Assembly (NCBI GenBank): GCA_949825045.1
Contig: OX463816.1
Location: 18,797,243-18,861,242, forward strand
DNA from: Argyresthia goedartella
Lineage: Eukaryota; Arthropoda; Insecta; Lepidoptera; Argyresthiidae
Direction of reading: 5' to 3'
Length of the DNA: 64,000 nucleotides
Each line of letters opens with the position of its first letter. The stretch's first letter is position 1. The notes under the pieces were generated by a model that did no database searches, was not told where the DNA came from, and saw only the letters and a list, made by a program, of their open reading frames with translations. A program made the translations under genes and the position numbers. Below, piece after piece: positions 1 to 10,692 of the stretch.

Positions 1-64
1 ACCCCCTTTATGCTTCACCTAAGCTACCGCAATGTTTTGCCCTGATAAAAGCTGTGCAAATCAG
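1..64 (+). repeat. Core-module repeat, copy 1 (cut by window edge)
   Basis: It begins inside the hairpin (CCCCCTTTA) and continues CACCTAAGCTACCGCA...TTTTGCCCTGA to position 45. An arm, GCTGTGCAAATCAG, follows at 51-64; the same arm, in inverted form, flanks copy 7 at 49350 and 49557. Confidence 0.75.
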
Positions 65-665
65 CTGTTGTCGTGACGCCGTCTTGTTTTCCAACACGTC
101 GGCTTTCGGCAAGACAGATTGTTAAACGTTTTCGACGATGCTTTATTTTAATCAAAATGCTCGTGACTTGGTTAAACGTCGGCATTTAATTAACGGTCTA
201 GAGAGTTAGTTAAGCGTCTGATTTAACCAACCAACTGCGACATACATAAGTAGATGATGGTTAGGACGTCCGTCGTATGTGTGTGTGTTGGCGTGCGGGA
301 AACAGGATGATTGATTAGGTACCATTATACGATGATGTTGCCTAAATATACTATATACCTAATGGCTCATGTGTATTGGTCCGCGAAGATTCCAATCATT
401 AGTGCTAGGATATCACACGTTCGGTCTCGCAATATCCTTTCAAGTTGACCATGCATTGTTTCACAGATATTTACTTGCCTAACATCGTTACCTAGTGACT
501 ATACGGCAGCCTACAAGATAATTTTGTACCTACTTTGTGAAGCAAGACTGCAAAAAAGTTCGCGCCACCATCATGGAGGTCGACCTCACGACACTATTGT
601 CTATAGCTGCCTACCTGTAGCCTGGTCTTGCATCATGTGATCCCAATTATACTTATTAATTAGTA

Positions 666-912
666 GTACAGTCAGCATCAGATATATGTGAGCATGCAAG
701 CTACTCAAATAGATTGACATTAACAAACAATCATAAACATCTACACAGTGAAAGTGTCAAAGTAATCTCAGCATCCATACTAACTAGCACAGAAGCTGTT
801 GACAGAATATTTTTATTATAACAGTTTGGTTGTGTAGATATTTCTGGTTGTTTAGGTCTGTAGATACATTTGAGTAGCTTGCGTGTTCATATTTACCTGA
901 TGCTGACTGTAC
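666..912. mobile_element. Non-autonomous inverted-repeat element (MITE-like)
   Basis: The ends GTACAGTCAGCATCAG and its inverted partner form arms of about 45 bp; the arms also share AGCTACTCAAAT / ATTTGAGTAGCT. The interior is AT-rich and non-coding. A related diverged copy lies near 59318-59490. No clear target duplication was seen. Confidence 0.7.
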
Positions 913-1084
913 CATACAGTGTGGATAGTTCTTAGTTAGTAGACTTACCTTATTCACTTAATATGAGAAAATTAAGCAAGTAAGTGGCTGCGGGTGGGAC
1001 CACTTTTGTTACCTATCCTTTAACTCGATATACTTATGTACCTACCATTCTTCGATGGTACTGGTACAGCCGATACTATTTGGC

Positions 1085-1347
1085 TTGTCTTTAAACGATT
1101 ACCAAAAAAACTTTACTACCAATAGATTCGAAATGACAGCTCGAATTATTAAATGATCACCAAATTGTGCTTGGATATATAAACGATCAACAAAGTTCTT
1201 TTTATGTTTTGTGTTAAGTTTAAGTGTTTAAGTTTATGTTTTAAGTATTTTTTGTTGTTCTTACATGTTCAACCTAACACGAAGGATAAAGGGGGCTTCC
1301 TCACCCCCTTTACCCTTCACCTAAGCTACCACAGTATTTTTCCCTGA
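1085..1347 (+). repeat. Core-module repeat, copy 2
   Basis: The core is at 1199-1347 (TTTTATGTTTTGTG...ACATGTTCAACCTAACACGAAGGATAAA, hairpin, CACCTAAGCTACC...CCCTGA). The left flank (1085-1198) carries ACTACCAATAGATTCGAAA and AATGATCACCAAATTGTG, shared with copy 6. No matching right arm is evident. Confidence 0.75.
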
Positions 1348-1794
1348 TATTTTCTGCAAATTTTGTTGCAATCAGGATTCTAGATTAATTAGCGGGATGC
1401 ACCCTCTAGGTTTATTCCCTTGCGAGTATCAAGCATATTCAGCTAAATGAGGTTGGCAACTGTCAAAGTGGCGCTAGTATCGGTTGGTTCCCCTAACGTC
1501 AGTCACGCTTCTGTGTTACCAGTACAGTGTGTTCTCTCGCCAGTCATGTGCGCGCATATAGTAAAAAACCCTGCCAAAAAGACAAAATTAAGTTGTATAG
1601 TAATTACATGAGATTATATCATATACCTTCTCGAAAAATTACTTTCGTTTTGTAGTAAATAGATTCCGAGAACCAATTATCACAGAAAAAATTCCAGAAA
1701 TTAGTCGGTCGTTGAAAGTGGCAACTGGATAAAGGTACCAAATGCACGTGGCGCCACCTATGATTAGCTTTCACCGGCCAACCCCATTGCGGCA

Positions 1795-1965
1795 TAAACG
1801 GCGGCGGTATCTTTTGATTGATTTAGCCTATAAGTATGATGTTTTCACAACTTTAAGATACAAACATTTGTAATCGATATTAATTGCAACTTGATAACTG
1901 CACGCGTTCCTGACAAAAAGGATCTTGACAGACGGACAGACAGACTGAAATTTACAGTTTTTCGG
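1795..1965 (+). repeat. Dispersed repeat with GACAGACGGACAGACAGAC tract (copy a)
   Basis: It shares TCTTTTGATTG, a CCTATAAGT segment, ATTAATTGCAACTTGATA and CTTGACAGACGGACA with sequences at 2262-2480 and 13530-13840. Full copies end in ...GGAACCCTAAAAA. Helitron/microsatellite-associated repeats of Lepidoptera look like this; exact family not established. Confidence 0.55.
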
Positions 1966-2261
1966 AATTATCCATTGCTTCGAAAATTTTATGATTCTAG
2001 GTCAACGGGAAGAACCCTATAAGTTTTAATTCCCTTGCGAATATTAAGCAATTTCGCCAAATCTGGCTCCGGACTTAAAACCAGCGTCACAGGCCTTCCT
2101 GTGACATTATGCAGAGTCTTTTATTTTTATTAGTGCTTGTCGTATGCCATTTTAAATTGTGTTTTGTGTTATGAAATACTTTTTATATTTGTGTGTGTGT
2201 TTATGCTGATACAGTAAATAAATGCCTATTATATTCTAAATTGTGACATACGAGTAAATGG

Positions 2262-2480
2262 CGGTATCTCTTGATTGCCTTAACTTAAAAGTTTGATTTT
2301 ATCACAACTTCATGAGACCGCAGACCTGAGTAATCAATATTAATTTCAACTTGATACGTACCTCCATGAGCTTCTGAGCAAAAAGGAAGACGCACAGAAG
2401 GAGAGACAGACGGACAACGAGGTAGAGTTCCTTTAACTATAAGGGTCCCTTTTTTCCTTCTAAGGTATGGAACCCTAAAA
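2262..2480 (+). repeat. Dispersed repeat with GACAGACGGACA tract (copy b)
   Basis: Same order of blocks as the copy at 1795-1965, complete to GTATGGAACCCTAAAAA at the right end. Confidence 0.55.
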
Positions 2481-2490
2481 ATAAACAAAT

Positions 2491-2604
2491 ACCAAATTTC
2501 AGGTAACCCACTGTTGAGGTGGGTTCCCTGAAATTTGGTACCGAATTGAATGCCGTGAATATGAGGAGTATAGGCCTCCTCATGTTCACGGCATTCAACT
2601 CGGT
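2491..2604. repeat. Two adjacent hairpins
   Basis: Hairpin 1: arms 2491-2511 and 2519-2539, 20 of 21 positions paired, 7-nt loop. Hairpin 2: arms 2540-2568 and 2576-2604, 27 of 29 paired (both exceptions are G-T), 7-nt loop. They abut exactly. They lie about 80 bp past the donor of the minus-strand gene's exon 3. Confidence 0.85.
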
Positions 2605-2685
2605 GCTGTGCAAGCCGTGTCTTTATCGTTTCAATGCTAGTTCCTTAATATGTAGATATGATATGACATCACCAGATGAACTTAC

Positions 2686-2833
2686 AAACTGGTCCAGGTG
2701 GAAGTCAACAGCGTTCTGCAAGGCGCGGCAGTCGGCCAGGGCGTGGGTCTGCATGTCAGGGTAGGCCTGCAGCTCGGGGCCCGTGCGTGACGTCACCACG
2801 GTCCATATTGTAGCCAACACGCCGTGTTTCAGT
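2686..2833 (-). CDS. Minus-strand yellow-family gene, exon 3
   Basis: It is preceded by a textbook polypyrimidine tract and CGCCAG acceptor at 2834, and followed by the donor GTAAGT at 2685. It carries 49 codons plus one base. It encodes LKHGVLATIW, then GPELQAYPD and a cysteine-led ALQNAVDFHLDQF segment. These align by pattern with the GVPATL, PYPDW and C...S.YR..D regions of yellow proteins. GC content is clearly above the flanking intron. The exon ends in phase 0, so the next one should open with a complete codon. Confidence 0.8.
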
Positions 2834-4279
2834 CTGGCGCAGGTGGAAAAAAGGAGTTGTCTAATTTTGTGAGGTTCTTGGGTTCCCAACATTATCACTT
2901 AGATGTTGTTTCTTTTACAGGTTTTCTTTTATAAATATAGTGGAACTACCTTGTTCGCTCCTTGATTAAATTCAGGTAATTAATTAATCATTGCCTTGGA
3001 ACATTGAAATTACGCAATGAACTAGTTGCATACCTCTCTCTTAATGAGTTATGCATAAAAACAGTTCCTATAATTGATCGCTAAAGCTGAAGTATCGTTA
3101 AGTCCTAGACACCTATAAAAACTTAATCAATCAAATCAATAACAAAACTGCATTCTGTTATTGAGTAGCAGACCTATTAATTTTGATAAAAGATAATGAG
3201 TCTCAATATGGGTAACTGTTTGGTAGTTACCTATATTATGAGATACCTAAGCCTATGTTAAGTTCCCTTTTAGCATCCCTATTGCGGAGATGGTATGCAC
3301 AGACCTCGGTTTTGGCTGGGTTTGGCTTCAGACCGTTAGCAGCATAGTATTCGCCAAGCTAAACTACTTAATGATGTCTGTCTAAATTAAATAAGAATTA
3401 AAAGCCCACTTAAAAGGAGTGGTCCTGTCATTCTTGTATTTAATGCTTCAGTAAACCTCTTAGGAACCTCGTAGGTGTTTAAATCACGAAATCCAAATAG
3501 GAAAATGAAATAGACCGTGGTCAGGAATAGTAGAGGTTGATCCATGCTCATGTGATTGACTTTAGATCATAATTAACTATATTGATTAATTCAGGCTATA
3601 ACGTTTATGTTTTTTGGGAATCCTCTGATTTTTAAGAATACCTACCTCCGTGGACCACATAAAAGATGGCTCACATCTTCATTAGGACTAAGTTATGTAT
3701 GTGATAAATATTTTAAGGGTTTTTTGTTATTTCGCAATACTGAATTCAAAAGAAGGGAGCTGTGTCATTGAATCAGTCAATTAACCAAAGGCGCCTACTT
3801 ACCTTGGGGTGAGAACATATACATCTTCTTTGTACATTATAGCCTTGATTGCTATTACGTTCTCTTTGACACACTGACCAGTAAAAGTGAACAAGTTTCC
3901 ATGTTCACACTCCAGATGGAGTGGACCTCCGATCCAGGCCAACTCATTGGGATGAGCTGAACTAATGACCAAGGACGACACAATCCAAATACTGACGTCC
4001 AACATGATACTAAAGGTATGCTTTGGATTGTAATAAGTCTTGGTTGTAATTGCGAGCAATATGTCATCATAACATTGTTCCTAAAATAAAAGGTAAGGAA
4101 TATTTGGCACGCAGTTTTTATGATTCCGAGAAACATGAAATGAGTCGTCGCTTCAAAATAAATATTGTACTTACTTCGAAATGCTCGGAAATGGCAGTTG
4201 CAATGAAAGAGGAACGAGGTAAGGCTATGCTGAAGATCTAGAAAATGCAAACTTACCTTCGTGCTGCAAAAAAATTCAT
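2686..4279 (-). CDS. Yellow/MRJP-family protein, 5' part only (gene runs off left edge)
   Basis: Join on the minus strand: 4279-4257, 4009-3803, 2833-2686, then presumably exons beyond position 1. The three pieces splice in phase (2 then 0 nucleotides remaining, then 2 then 1) and give about 126 residues. They hold a hydrophobic signal peptide, then an alternating pattern typical of the N-terminal blade of the MRJP/yellow domain: a W..GGPL segment, the motif ENVIAIKAIMYKEDVYVLTPR-like block ending in a proline-arginine, GV.AT, a P.LQAYPD block, and a cysteine before ALQNAVDFHLDQF. That order matches yellow proteins, where 'PRW..GVPATL' and 'PYPDW' precede the 'CGRLWVLD' block. The next exon should start with that W-V-L-D block; none is visible between 1 and 2685. 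Members are secreted and often act in cuticle pigmentation. Which paralogue this is remains unclear; the sequence is divergent. It is transcribed divergently from the second yellow-family gene at 19729. Confidence 0.8.
3803..4009 (-). CDS. Minus-strand yellow-family gene, exon 2 (signal peptide and start of MRJP domain)
   Basis: The acceptor is a short pyrimidine stretch ending TTTAG at 4014-4010; the donor is AG|GTAAGT at 3802. From the Met at 4005 the first 17 residues are a hydrophobic signal peptide (MLDVSIWIVSSLVISSA), followed by a secreted domain with two cysteines and the block ending VYVLTPR. The last codon is split (AG/A) and is completed by the first base of the next exon, which supports the join. 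Good codon structure and a perfect donor make this a real exon. Confidence 0.82.
4257..4279 (-). CDS. Minus-strand yellow-family gene, candidate coding exon 1 (23 nt)
   Basis: An ATG at 4279-4277 is followed by seven codons and a consensus donor (GAAG|GTAAGT) at 4256. Spliced to the acceptor at 4010 it reads in frame into exon 2 and places seven residues plus Ser-Ile before the downstream Met at 4005. A TATAAG element on the same strand at 4318-4313 lies a suitable distance upstream. Alternatively this exon is untranslated leader and translation starts at the ATG at 4005; both starts give a plausible signal peptide. The strong donor favours a real exon. Confidence 0.5.
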
Positions 4280-4312
4280 GGAGATGGCCAATTGGTAATA
4301 CACAATTCACCA

Positions 4313-4318
4313 ACTTAT
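4313..4318 (-). promoter_or_regulatory. Possible TATA element for the minus-strand yellow-family gene
   Basis: TATAAG on the minus strand about 34 nt before the ATG at 4279. If used, the leader would be only about 8 nt, which is short. No other core-promoter motif was seen. Confidence 0.25.
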
Positions 4319-4507
4319 AGTAGTTTATGTGACTGCTACATAATGGAGGTCATATTATATCACTCGAGAGTTTTAATGCCTAATTATGTACAGTTACATA
4401 CACTAGTTTATCTATACACATATCATAAGCTCTCTTTGACGTGTTCAGGAACCGCATGTTTGACCGGCATTGTGGCTCTGCAGTTGTTTAGCTTGTTGTG
4501 TAGTACC

Positions 4508-4620
4508 AACGTGCCGCAGGCGGGCGTCGGCGTTCGAAATTTGAATGTCAATACCAACTTCACAGACAAACTAGGGGCGGCACGCAGGCCGGCGACGGCG
4601 TTCGAAATTTGAATGTCATA
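4508..4620 (+). repeat. Imperfect tandem duplication
   Basis: Two copies of a unit ending GGCGTTCGAAATTTGAATGTCA occur about 67 bp apart (4530-4550 and 4597-4618), each preceded by a GC-rich GGCACG/CGTGCCGCAGG stretch. Confidence 0.65.
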
Positions 4621-5054
4621 ATATGCAGAAGAATTACACATTATGGTCATAATGTGTAATTTTTAGATAAGAAATGAGTTTTTACCAAGATAGTTTAACA
4701 TTATGCTGATCGTAACGTGCGGTTTTTGTACGCAGTAAAGAGGGTTTATGATACGTGTGTAGATATAAAACTTAAAAACCGACTTTAAGTTCAAGCCCTA
4801 TTTCTTCCTCCCCGGTCGGGATGCGAATGTCATCTTTATACAAGATAATTCACCAAGTAAGAAACTTTAAAAAAGACATAAAACATAAACGAATATACGG
4901 TACTTATAGACAGAATTCATTTTGTGACAATGACCTTAAACACCACTGTTAAGTAAAGTAAAGCAATTATACGCAATTTGGTTTACCTGGATGACATCAT
5001 AATTCCATTATTTTTGCTTTAGAAAACGAACTATTGGACCGATTTCTGATTTTC

Positions 5055-5151
5055 AAAAAATGGGACCAATCTTAAAAGTCACCCTTTGAAACCGATTTCA
5101 ATAACCTTTTTTTATTTCATCGGGTGACTTTTCAGTTTGGTCCCCTTTTTT
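5055..5151. repeat. Hairpin element of about 97 bp
   Basis: Arms 5055-5084 and 5122-5151 are inverted copies (GGGACCAA, AAAAGTCACCC and partners) with a 37-nt loop. Three or four mismatches in 30. Confidence 0.7.
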
Positions 5152-5589
5152 TAAGTAGGTGAACAATAGTACTTGCTGTTTGTGATTGAGTATTTAAATA
5201 CTTTGTCTGAGACTCGTTAAGCGTTGTTTTGTGTAATTTTATATTTACATTTCGAATCTTATTGTAATGGATATATATATATCATTAAAACAATTAGATA
5301 TATTACAGACATGGTTTAGACTGAAATCAATAGCCATATGATCCCAATTTTGTCTCGCTCTATTAGTCAATTCAGTAACAACATGAACCGATATTTCCGA
5401 CATTGCAGGGTTGGGCTCATGTTTCCTGCTCTCACAATAGCTTGCACTACCACCATATAATAGAGCACCTAGGCTTGTATGTATACAGATGTATTGAGCT
5501 TCAACAAAAACCGTCGATTGTTGGAACCGCCTGGGAAACTCCGATTATTGCCGCGTAAAACGACAACAACAATCACTTCAACTTGAAGT

Positions 5590-5655
5590 GGTATTTAAGC
5601 TATATTTTGTCACCGTGTGGAAATCGTCACAGCAGCATTAGCTCTACACGTAAGG
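5590..5655 (+). promoter_or_regulatory. Candidate promoter and non-coding first exon for the plus-strand gene
   Basis: TATTTAAG at about 5591-5598 is followed some 30 bp later by a TCACAG-type initiator and then by a donor-like ACAC|GTAAGG near 5650. The stretch looks non-repetitive. This could be the leader exon that joins the acceptor at 19712, about 14 kb downstream. Nothing beyond motif spacing supports it. Confidence 0.2.
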
Positions 5656-6048
5656 AAATTAGCGGCAATTGTAAGTTTCCTTTAGATGTAACGTTTTACG
5701 GTCAACCACATGAGAACTTATATTTAATACGAACTACACAAATATGATCGTCCTGACCTTACTAACAAAATTATGGTTAAGATATGTATAGTTTCTCTAC
5801 ACTATACGCTCACTGGTTCTGTGATTCCAAGTAACACTTAAAAATGTAAAGCGAGAAATGGCTAACGAAAGTTTTTGCCATGTGCTGCTCAACTCATATT
5901 TGAATGGAAACATGACTACTTACCTACATATTTTAATAAGATGTTCCAAGTAGATGTTCAATAGTATTATCGCACCATTAAGATCTCGGCAGTAGCATTG
6001 GAGTCAGTTTACGATTAAAGGAAATTGATCATACGATAGAACTGTTCC

Positions 6049-6374
6049 AGGCAATTTGTATAATTCAGCATTTTACAAACGGCGTAGTCCGTTTACAAAC
6101 GCGCGCTGCTATGTAATATGCCGAAGGCAAATTGACACTCCTTTATGTTTTTAGTATGTTTTGTTGTTCTTACATGTTCAACCTAACACGAAGGATAAAC
6201 GAGGCTTCGCTTCGCTCACCCTCTTTACGCTTCACCTAAGCTACCGCAGCGTTTTGCCCTGAGAATTTGCTATTTTAATTTCAATTTGCAATTTGCCTTC
6301 GGCATATTACATAGCAGCGCGCGTTTGTAAACGGACGACGCCGTTTGTAAAATGTGGAATCTTACAATTTGCCT
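6049..6374. mobile_element. Inverted-repeat element carrying core-module copy 3
   Basis: Arms of about 86 bp (6049-6134 and 6289-6374) are near-perfect inverted copies and share CCGTTTACAAACGCGCGCTG and ATGCCGAAGGCAAATTG. The core (6141-6262) fills the centre, with hairpin stem GAGG/CCTC in place of GGGGG/CCCCC. No coding capacity. Confidence 0.85.
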
Positions 6375-6387
6375 GCCACAACACTAT

Positions 6388-6690
6388 GATCTCCGTGGTC
6401 TAGTGTTTTCACGCTCGCTTCTCACGCAGTAGATGCTGGTTCGGATCCGGTGCTGACCAATGAGATAAGCAATAATTACTTTATCTTAACTACACTAAAC
6501 GGAAGTTCTAACGGTGATGGAAAACATCGCGAGGAAACCGTCAATCTCCATAGCGCGGCGATGGGTTGGCCTCCTGACACGCAAAATGGAGTATTAAATA
6601 ACTGGCTAAACGTGGGCACAATGTGCCGCAGCCAACCCGTATGGGAAGATGCGTGAGTACTTTTGATCCTTTTCAACAATTTAATACAGA
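6388..6690 (+). mobile_element. tRNA-derived SINE, family C
   Basis: The head has a pol III A-box-like TGGTCTAGTG and a B-box-like GGTTCGGATCC, then CCAATGAGATAA and a body with GGCGATGGG, ACACGCAAAATGGAGTA and CCCGTATGGGAAGATGCGTGA. Related copies occur at 15618-15905 and 18320-18505. Confidence 0.7.
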
Positions 6691-7564
6691 TGCGATTACA
6701 ATGTAATCATCGGAACTGGAAAAGGGTGTGTCAGGTTAGAATAAATTGATTTATACTACTCCCTGCAAAATTCAGTAAAATTGTCATTAATTATGTAAGA
6801 AATATTTAATGTCATTTAGTTGCTGTGGTTTGTTGTTAAAACTTATGTGTTTTCTATTGAAATCAGCTATCGACCTTCCGACGACTATGCGAAAATTATC
6901 GCAGCTCGCTAATAAAAGTTTATGTCAATCGTGTCACGGTTGATACCATATCAATGTGATCTCAGAGAGAAGGAGGCACGCCTCCAGGACTGGTAGCGTA
7001 CACTTTTACTTTCAAAGGAGCCACAAAGTCATTGAGGTAATGTGGTAGAAGTAGAGGGGTTGGGTAAATTCGGTGCGTATCGCTGCGTTTAGTTCTTGTT
7101 GTGTGGGCCTCGGTTGCGGCACGTTAGTGTGAACCGCTTAACGCGCGAGTGACACCGGTAACCAAGAAGGATTGTGGTTGGTGCTTCGGACCTCTTTGCT
7201 CATTGAGACTTCTGGCTGCTAAGAGGCAAGTGTGGTGATCGTGAACGTAGAACACTAGGGGTATCTTGTGCACAACCCTGGGCACCCGCGTTTGATATTA
7301 GTTTTTTTTACCGATAAATTTCAAGTTTTGGGGAAATAGTACGAGTACCAGACATTCTTCTTTTTCATTGATCAATGACTAATGATCCACAGTGACGGAA
7401 TATCAGTATTATTTGCTCGTCCTTTGACAGCTAGATCTGGATTTTTCATTACTTTTAGGCTATTTCTGGCTGAAGTTTCCATTTAGATAGTACATAATAG
7501 CATATTTATTATTTAAGTGTAGAGTGAAGTAATTTAACAATACTCTTCAGACCGGTTTCTGAAA

Positions 7565-7695
7565 ATTCCCAATTCAAATTCAAATCCAAATGTCTTTATT
7601 ACTGTAGATATTTAGATATACTTAGCAATTGTCATTTTTTGCCACTTCTCTACATTGGACCACTGTGGGAGAAGAAGGGCGTAGAAACTCGAAAG
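7565..7695 (-). mobile_element. 3' end of a non-LTR retrotransposon, minus strand
   Basis: On the minus strand it ends in AATAAAGACATTTGGATTTGAATTTG, a poly(A)-signal-like motif followed by a short repeat. The motif ACTGTGGGAGAAG...GGGC is shared with 36400-36425. Confidence 0.45.
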
Positions 7696-8237
7696 AGTAA
7701 AACGTAGAAAGAGCGATTAAATATAACAGACTCATAATCTCATGTCAAACTCATCTGTAACATTTGAACACTACTTCAGAAACTGGGAGTATGACTTTAA
7801 TTTTGAATCCATACACCAATCTGCCCGCTGATTTCACCAGCTTTCGTGTATATTAGTTATCAATGCAATAAATCTGTTTATTCTGCTTATCTTCATCATA
7901 ATTAAGGTCAATCGACAGAGCTACAACAATCCGCAGTAATTTCGGCACACCTCTGCCTCAGGCGTAATGATCTGTTTGGAGTACTTAATAACATTTAAAC
8001 AGTGATTTATAGCAAACTGGAGTAATATCAATTGATGCTAGAAAAAAACTGGAGCAGTAAGTAGACGACAAGGGCACCTGTCAAAATTGAGGTGCCAAAA
8101 TTAAGATTAGACTGCGGACACCTTTTATGCAAACGATTAATTTGCTCGGCCAAGGTTTATTTAGATTAACTCTAGAGTACGTATATAAAAAGTCACATTA
8201 TTTGATTAACAACTACCTTTGTCCTCTGACAAAGATA

Positions 8238-8283
8238 GTTTTGAAATACGGATCACCCCTCTGGGTGTTCCGTATTTCAAAAC
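8238..8283. repeat. Hairpin with a 21-bp arm
   Basis: GTTTTGAAATACGGATCACCC is followed by a 4-nt loop (CTCT) and its inverted copy; one mismatch. Confidence 0.85.
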
Positions 8284-8699
8284 AGCCTTTATTAAATTTA
8301 TGGCGTTTCTTCTACGGACTAAAAAGGGCTAAAGATGTAATAAAATATGTGTTAATTATTTTGATATCAAATGTAGTAGTATACCTTTTTAACAATGCAG
8401 ATTAAACTGGTGCGATATGGCCATAATTCCTACCCTATAAAGCTGGCTGTTATACTAGGCTATTATATGTATCTTTATTCTTGAAGGGAATACTTCTTAT
8501 GCGACTATTTGAACTATGGGGTATTTTTTTATCTGTATAGAATCGACCCTTTTTGGGTGACGATGTGTCAGTTCTAGACTATTTAAAAGCATATTGATTT
8601 TAAAATGGTTAAAAGGCGGTCAAAAAAAATATTAAAACAATAAAATAATTATATTCTAATTAATTAAAAGCTATCTTGTTCGAAATATTGTGTAAGATT

Positions 8700-8900
8700 C
8701 GATACAGCCAACTCTTATTGAGTGAGCGACGAAACGTCCAGTTTCGAGATTGGCCAAAAATGCCTTTGTCTGTCTGTCTGTCTGTTCTCGTGTACAGGTC
8801 GCATTTTTCAACCGCTTTTGACGAAAATTGGCATGCAGGTCCCTTGATTATTAGAGGGAAAAATAGGGGGGGGGGGGGGGAAATGGGGGATGTTTGTTGT
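8700..8900 (+). repeat. GTCT-microsatellite / poly-G repeat, copy 1
   Basis: A CTTTGTCTGTCTGTCTGTCTG tract, then TTTTTCAACCG, AAAATTGGC and a run of 15 G at 8866-8880. The same order occurs at 43300-43430. Not coding. Confidence 0.55.
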
Positions 8901-10084
8901 TGCGTTAGTTATCGACGGATTTCAAACAAATTTGAGAGGCACACTAAGGACTTAATTCTTCACAAGATGTTGCGAAAACAAAATCCAAAAGGGGGAGTAA
9001 GCACTTCGGGGTATTTTCGACCTAGGCGTCGTAGTATGTTGTAGATGAAGCAGACACCTGACATATAAACACAATTTACATAGGCAAATTCCCAAAATTC
9101 AGCCAATTTGATCCAATAGATTGGAAACGACAGCCTTTTAAAAGTCCGTCATTTAATTTTTATCAGTGACTGACTTGTCATCGATCATCAAAATTCTAAT
9201 GTACTTCTGCAGACCTACAAGCTTGAAACTTTAAACAAGCGAGGTCTACTGTCTCTTAGAAACACTAGTTAATTTATTCGTTTCTTATATTTGTGGTTAC
9301 TTATTATTCACTTCAATCGCAGTACGGTGTTGCACGCAGTTTTTATTTTAGGGGCAAAGTTGTTTAGAATCAACCTAGTAAATTCCCGTCTTTAGGTATG
9401 ATAAATAAGTTATTACTTTTATTGCACTACCAACTACTTTTATAGAGTCAGTCGATTGAAATCACACTCCTTTCCATCTTTACCAGCAGGTCACTCCCTC
9501 CTTGCAAAATTTGTGTCCTCTGGTATGCCGGCAGTAAGACCGGAACAGATTTAAAACTCTCGCTGGAGAGGCAACATAAATTCATTAGTTCAACTTATAC
9601 AAATGTCTATAGACTTTCTAGAGCGATTAAACTAACACCTTACCTACATACATAAAACCGCCTGCCCCGTTGTGCTACCAAGGAGCTAATAAAACTTTAG
9701 TGCAGGTAATATGTTTATTGTAACCTCAATAAAACGGTAACGTCCGGTAATAGATATGTAACGTGTACTACTCGTGTTATGCGTTTAGTTGCGGATGAAT
9801 TAAAATAGTTTTTTTTACTTTTCGTTCGAATTTGCAAAGCATTATGGTCGTAGTCGCAGTCTCACGATGACGCGCGACTAAGCTAAGCACTTTATGAAGT
9901 ATTAAATTCAGGGCATTAAATTCATAGACAATAAACAATAAATAAATATTAGAGGACAATCTTACACGAACCGAACTAGGTCCATAGTAAGTTCAATACG
10001 GCTTGTGTCATGGGTAGACGACGAAATATTTCATAGAGATAAATACTAGAAAACATCCAAGACTAAGAAATAAAATTCATGCTC

Positions 10085-10190
10085 ATCACACAAATATTTG
10101 TCCTTACCGGAATTCGAATCCAGGACCGTCTGCTTCGTAGGCAGGGTTCCTACCTGCTAGGCTTAACAGGTCGTCGTAAAGTATAGCAAG
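10085..10190 (-). mobile_element. SINE family A, fragment, minus strand
   Basis: On the minus strand it has the A-box region CGACGACCTGTTAAGCC and the B-box GGATTCGAATTCC with CTGCCTACGAAGCAGACGGTCC between. A decayed copy of the family at 14214 and 37620. Confidence 0.6.
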
Positions 10191-10667
10191 TGTCACTGGA
10201 CAAGAATGAGACCCTTTTATTAAATGCGACTATTACGGATCTGCATTAAAGGTATTACTTGTATACTAGTCAAGAAACACAGGATTAGTTGAAACGATGA
10301 TAGACACTATAGCAACAGTAGTCATAAACTTATCTTTATGTTACGTTTATTTGATCGCCCGTAAATCTAGACGAGCCTTTTAACACTAACCTTCAACAGC
10401 ATGAGTGAATTAGTCCCGTTAAAAATCTAACAATTTTTTTTGAACTACACAATCTCCTAACGTTTCTAAATGTCGACCTTTACATTTGTCAGTCTAGTCA
10501 AGACTTGCCAGATGGCTAGATTCTCTAGTTGGAAAGGATTAACCTTCAAAATACTCGTTAGAACCTAAAGCTGGAACACTAGACGTATTGTACTCAAGCA
10601 CTACTGCTCTATTGTGTATAATTTTGGAATTTATACGAAATCGTATGAAATGTAAGATAAACATTAC

Positions 10668-10692
10668 ACACATATATATATATATATATAAT
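10668..10692. repeat. (TA)n microsatellite
   Basis: About ten TA units. Confidence 0.9.

Larger units (their letters stand above)
1..2685. other. Left flank: intron of the minus-strand gene, repeats only
   Basis: No exon is recognisable. It holds a core-module fragment (1-45), a 247-bp inverted-repeat element (666-912), a second core module (1199-1347), two copies of a GACAGACGGACA-containing repeat (about 1795-1965 and 2262-2480) and a double hairpin (2491-2604). The downstream exons of the minus-strand gene are not here. Confidence 0.6.

Noticed and set aside
1..2685. Search for the next exon of the minus-strand yellow-family gene
   Set aside because: No inverted match to the expected W-V-L-D block with an acceptor was found; it probably lies outside the window.
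3855..4313. A 152-codon minus-strand open frame overlapping the yellow-family exon
   Set aside because: Different frame from the exon with family motifs and splice sites; no recognisable domain.
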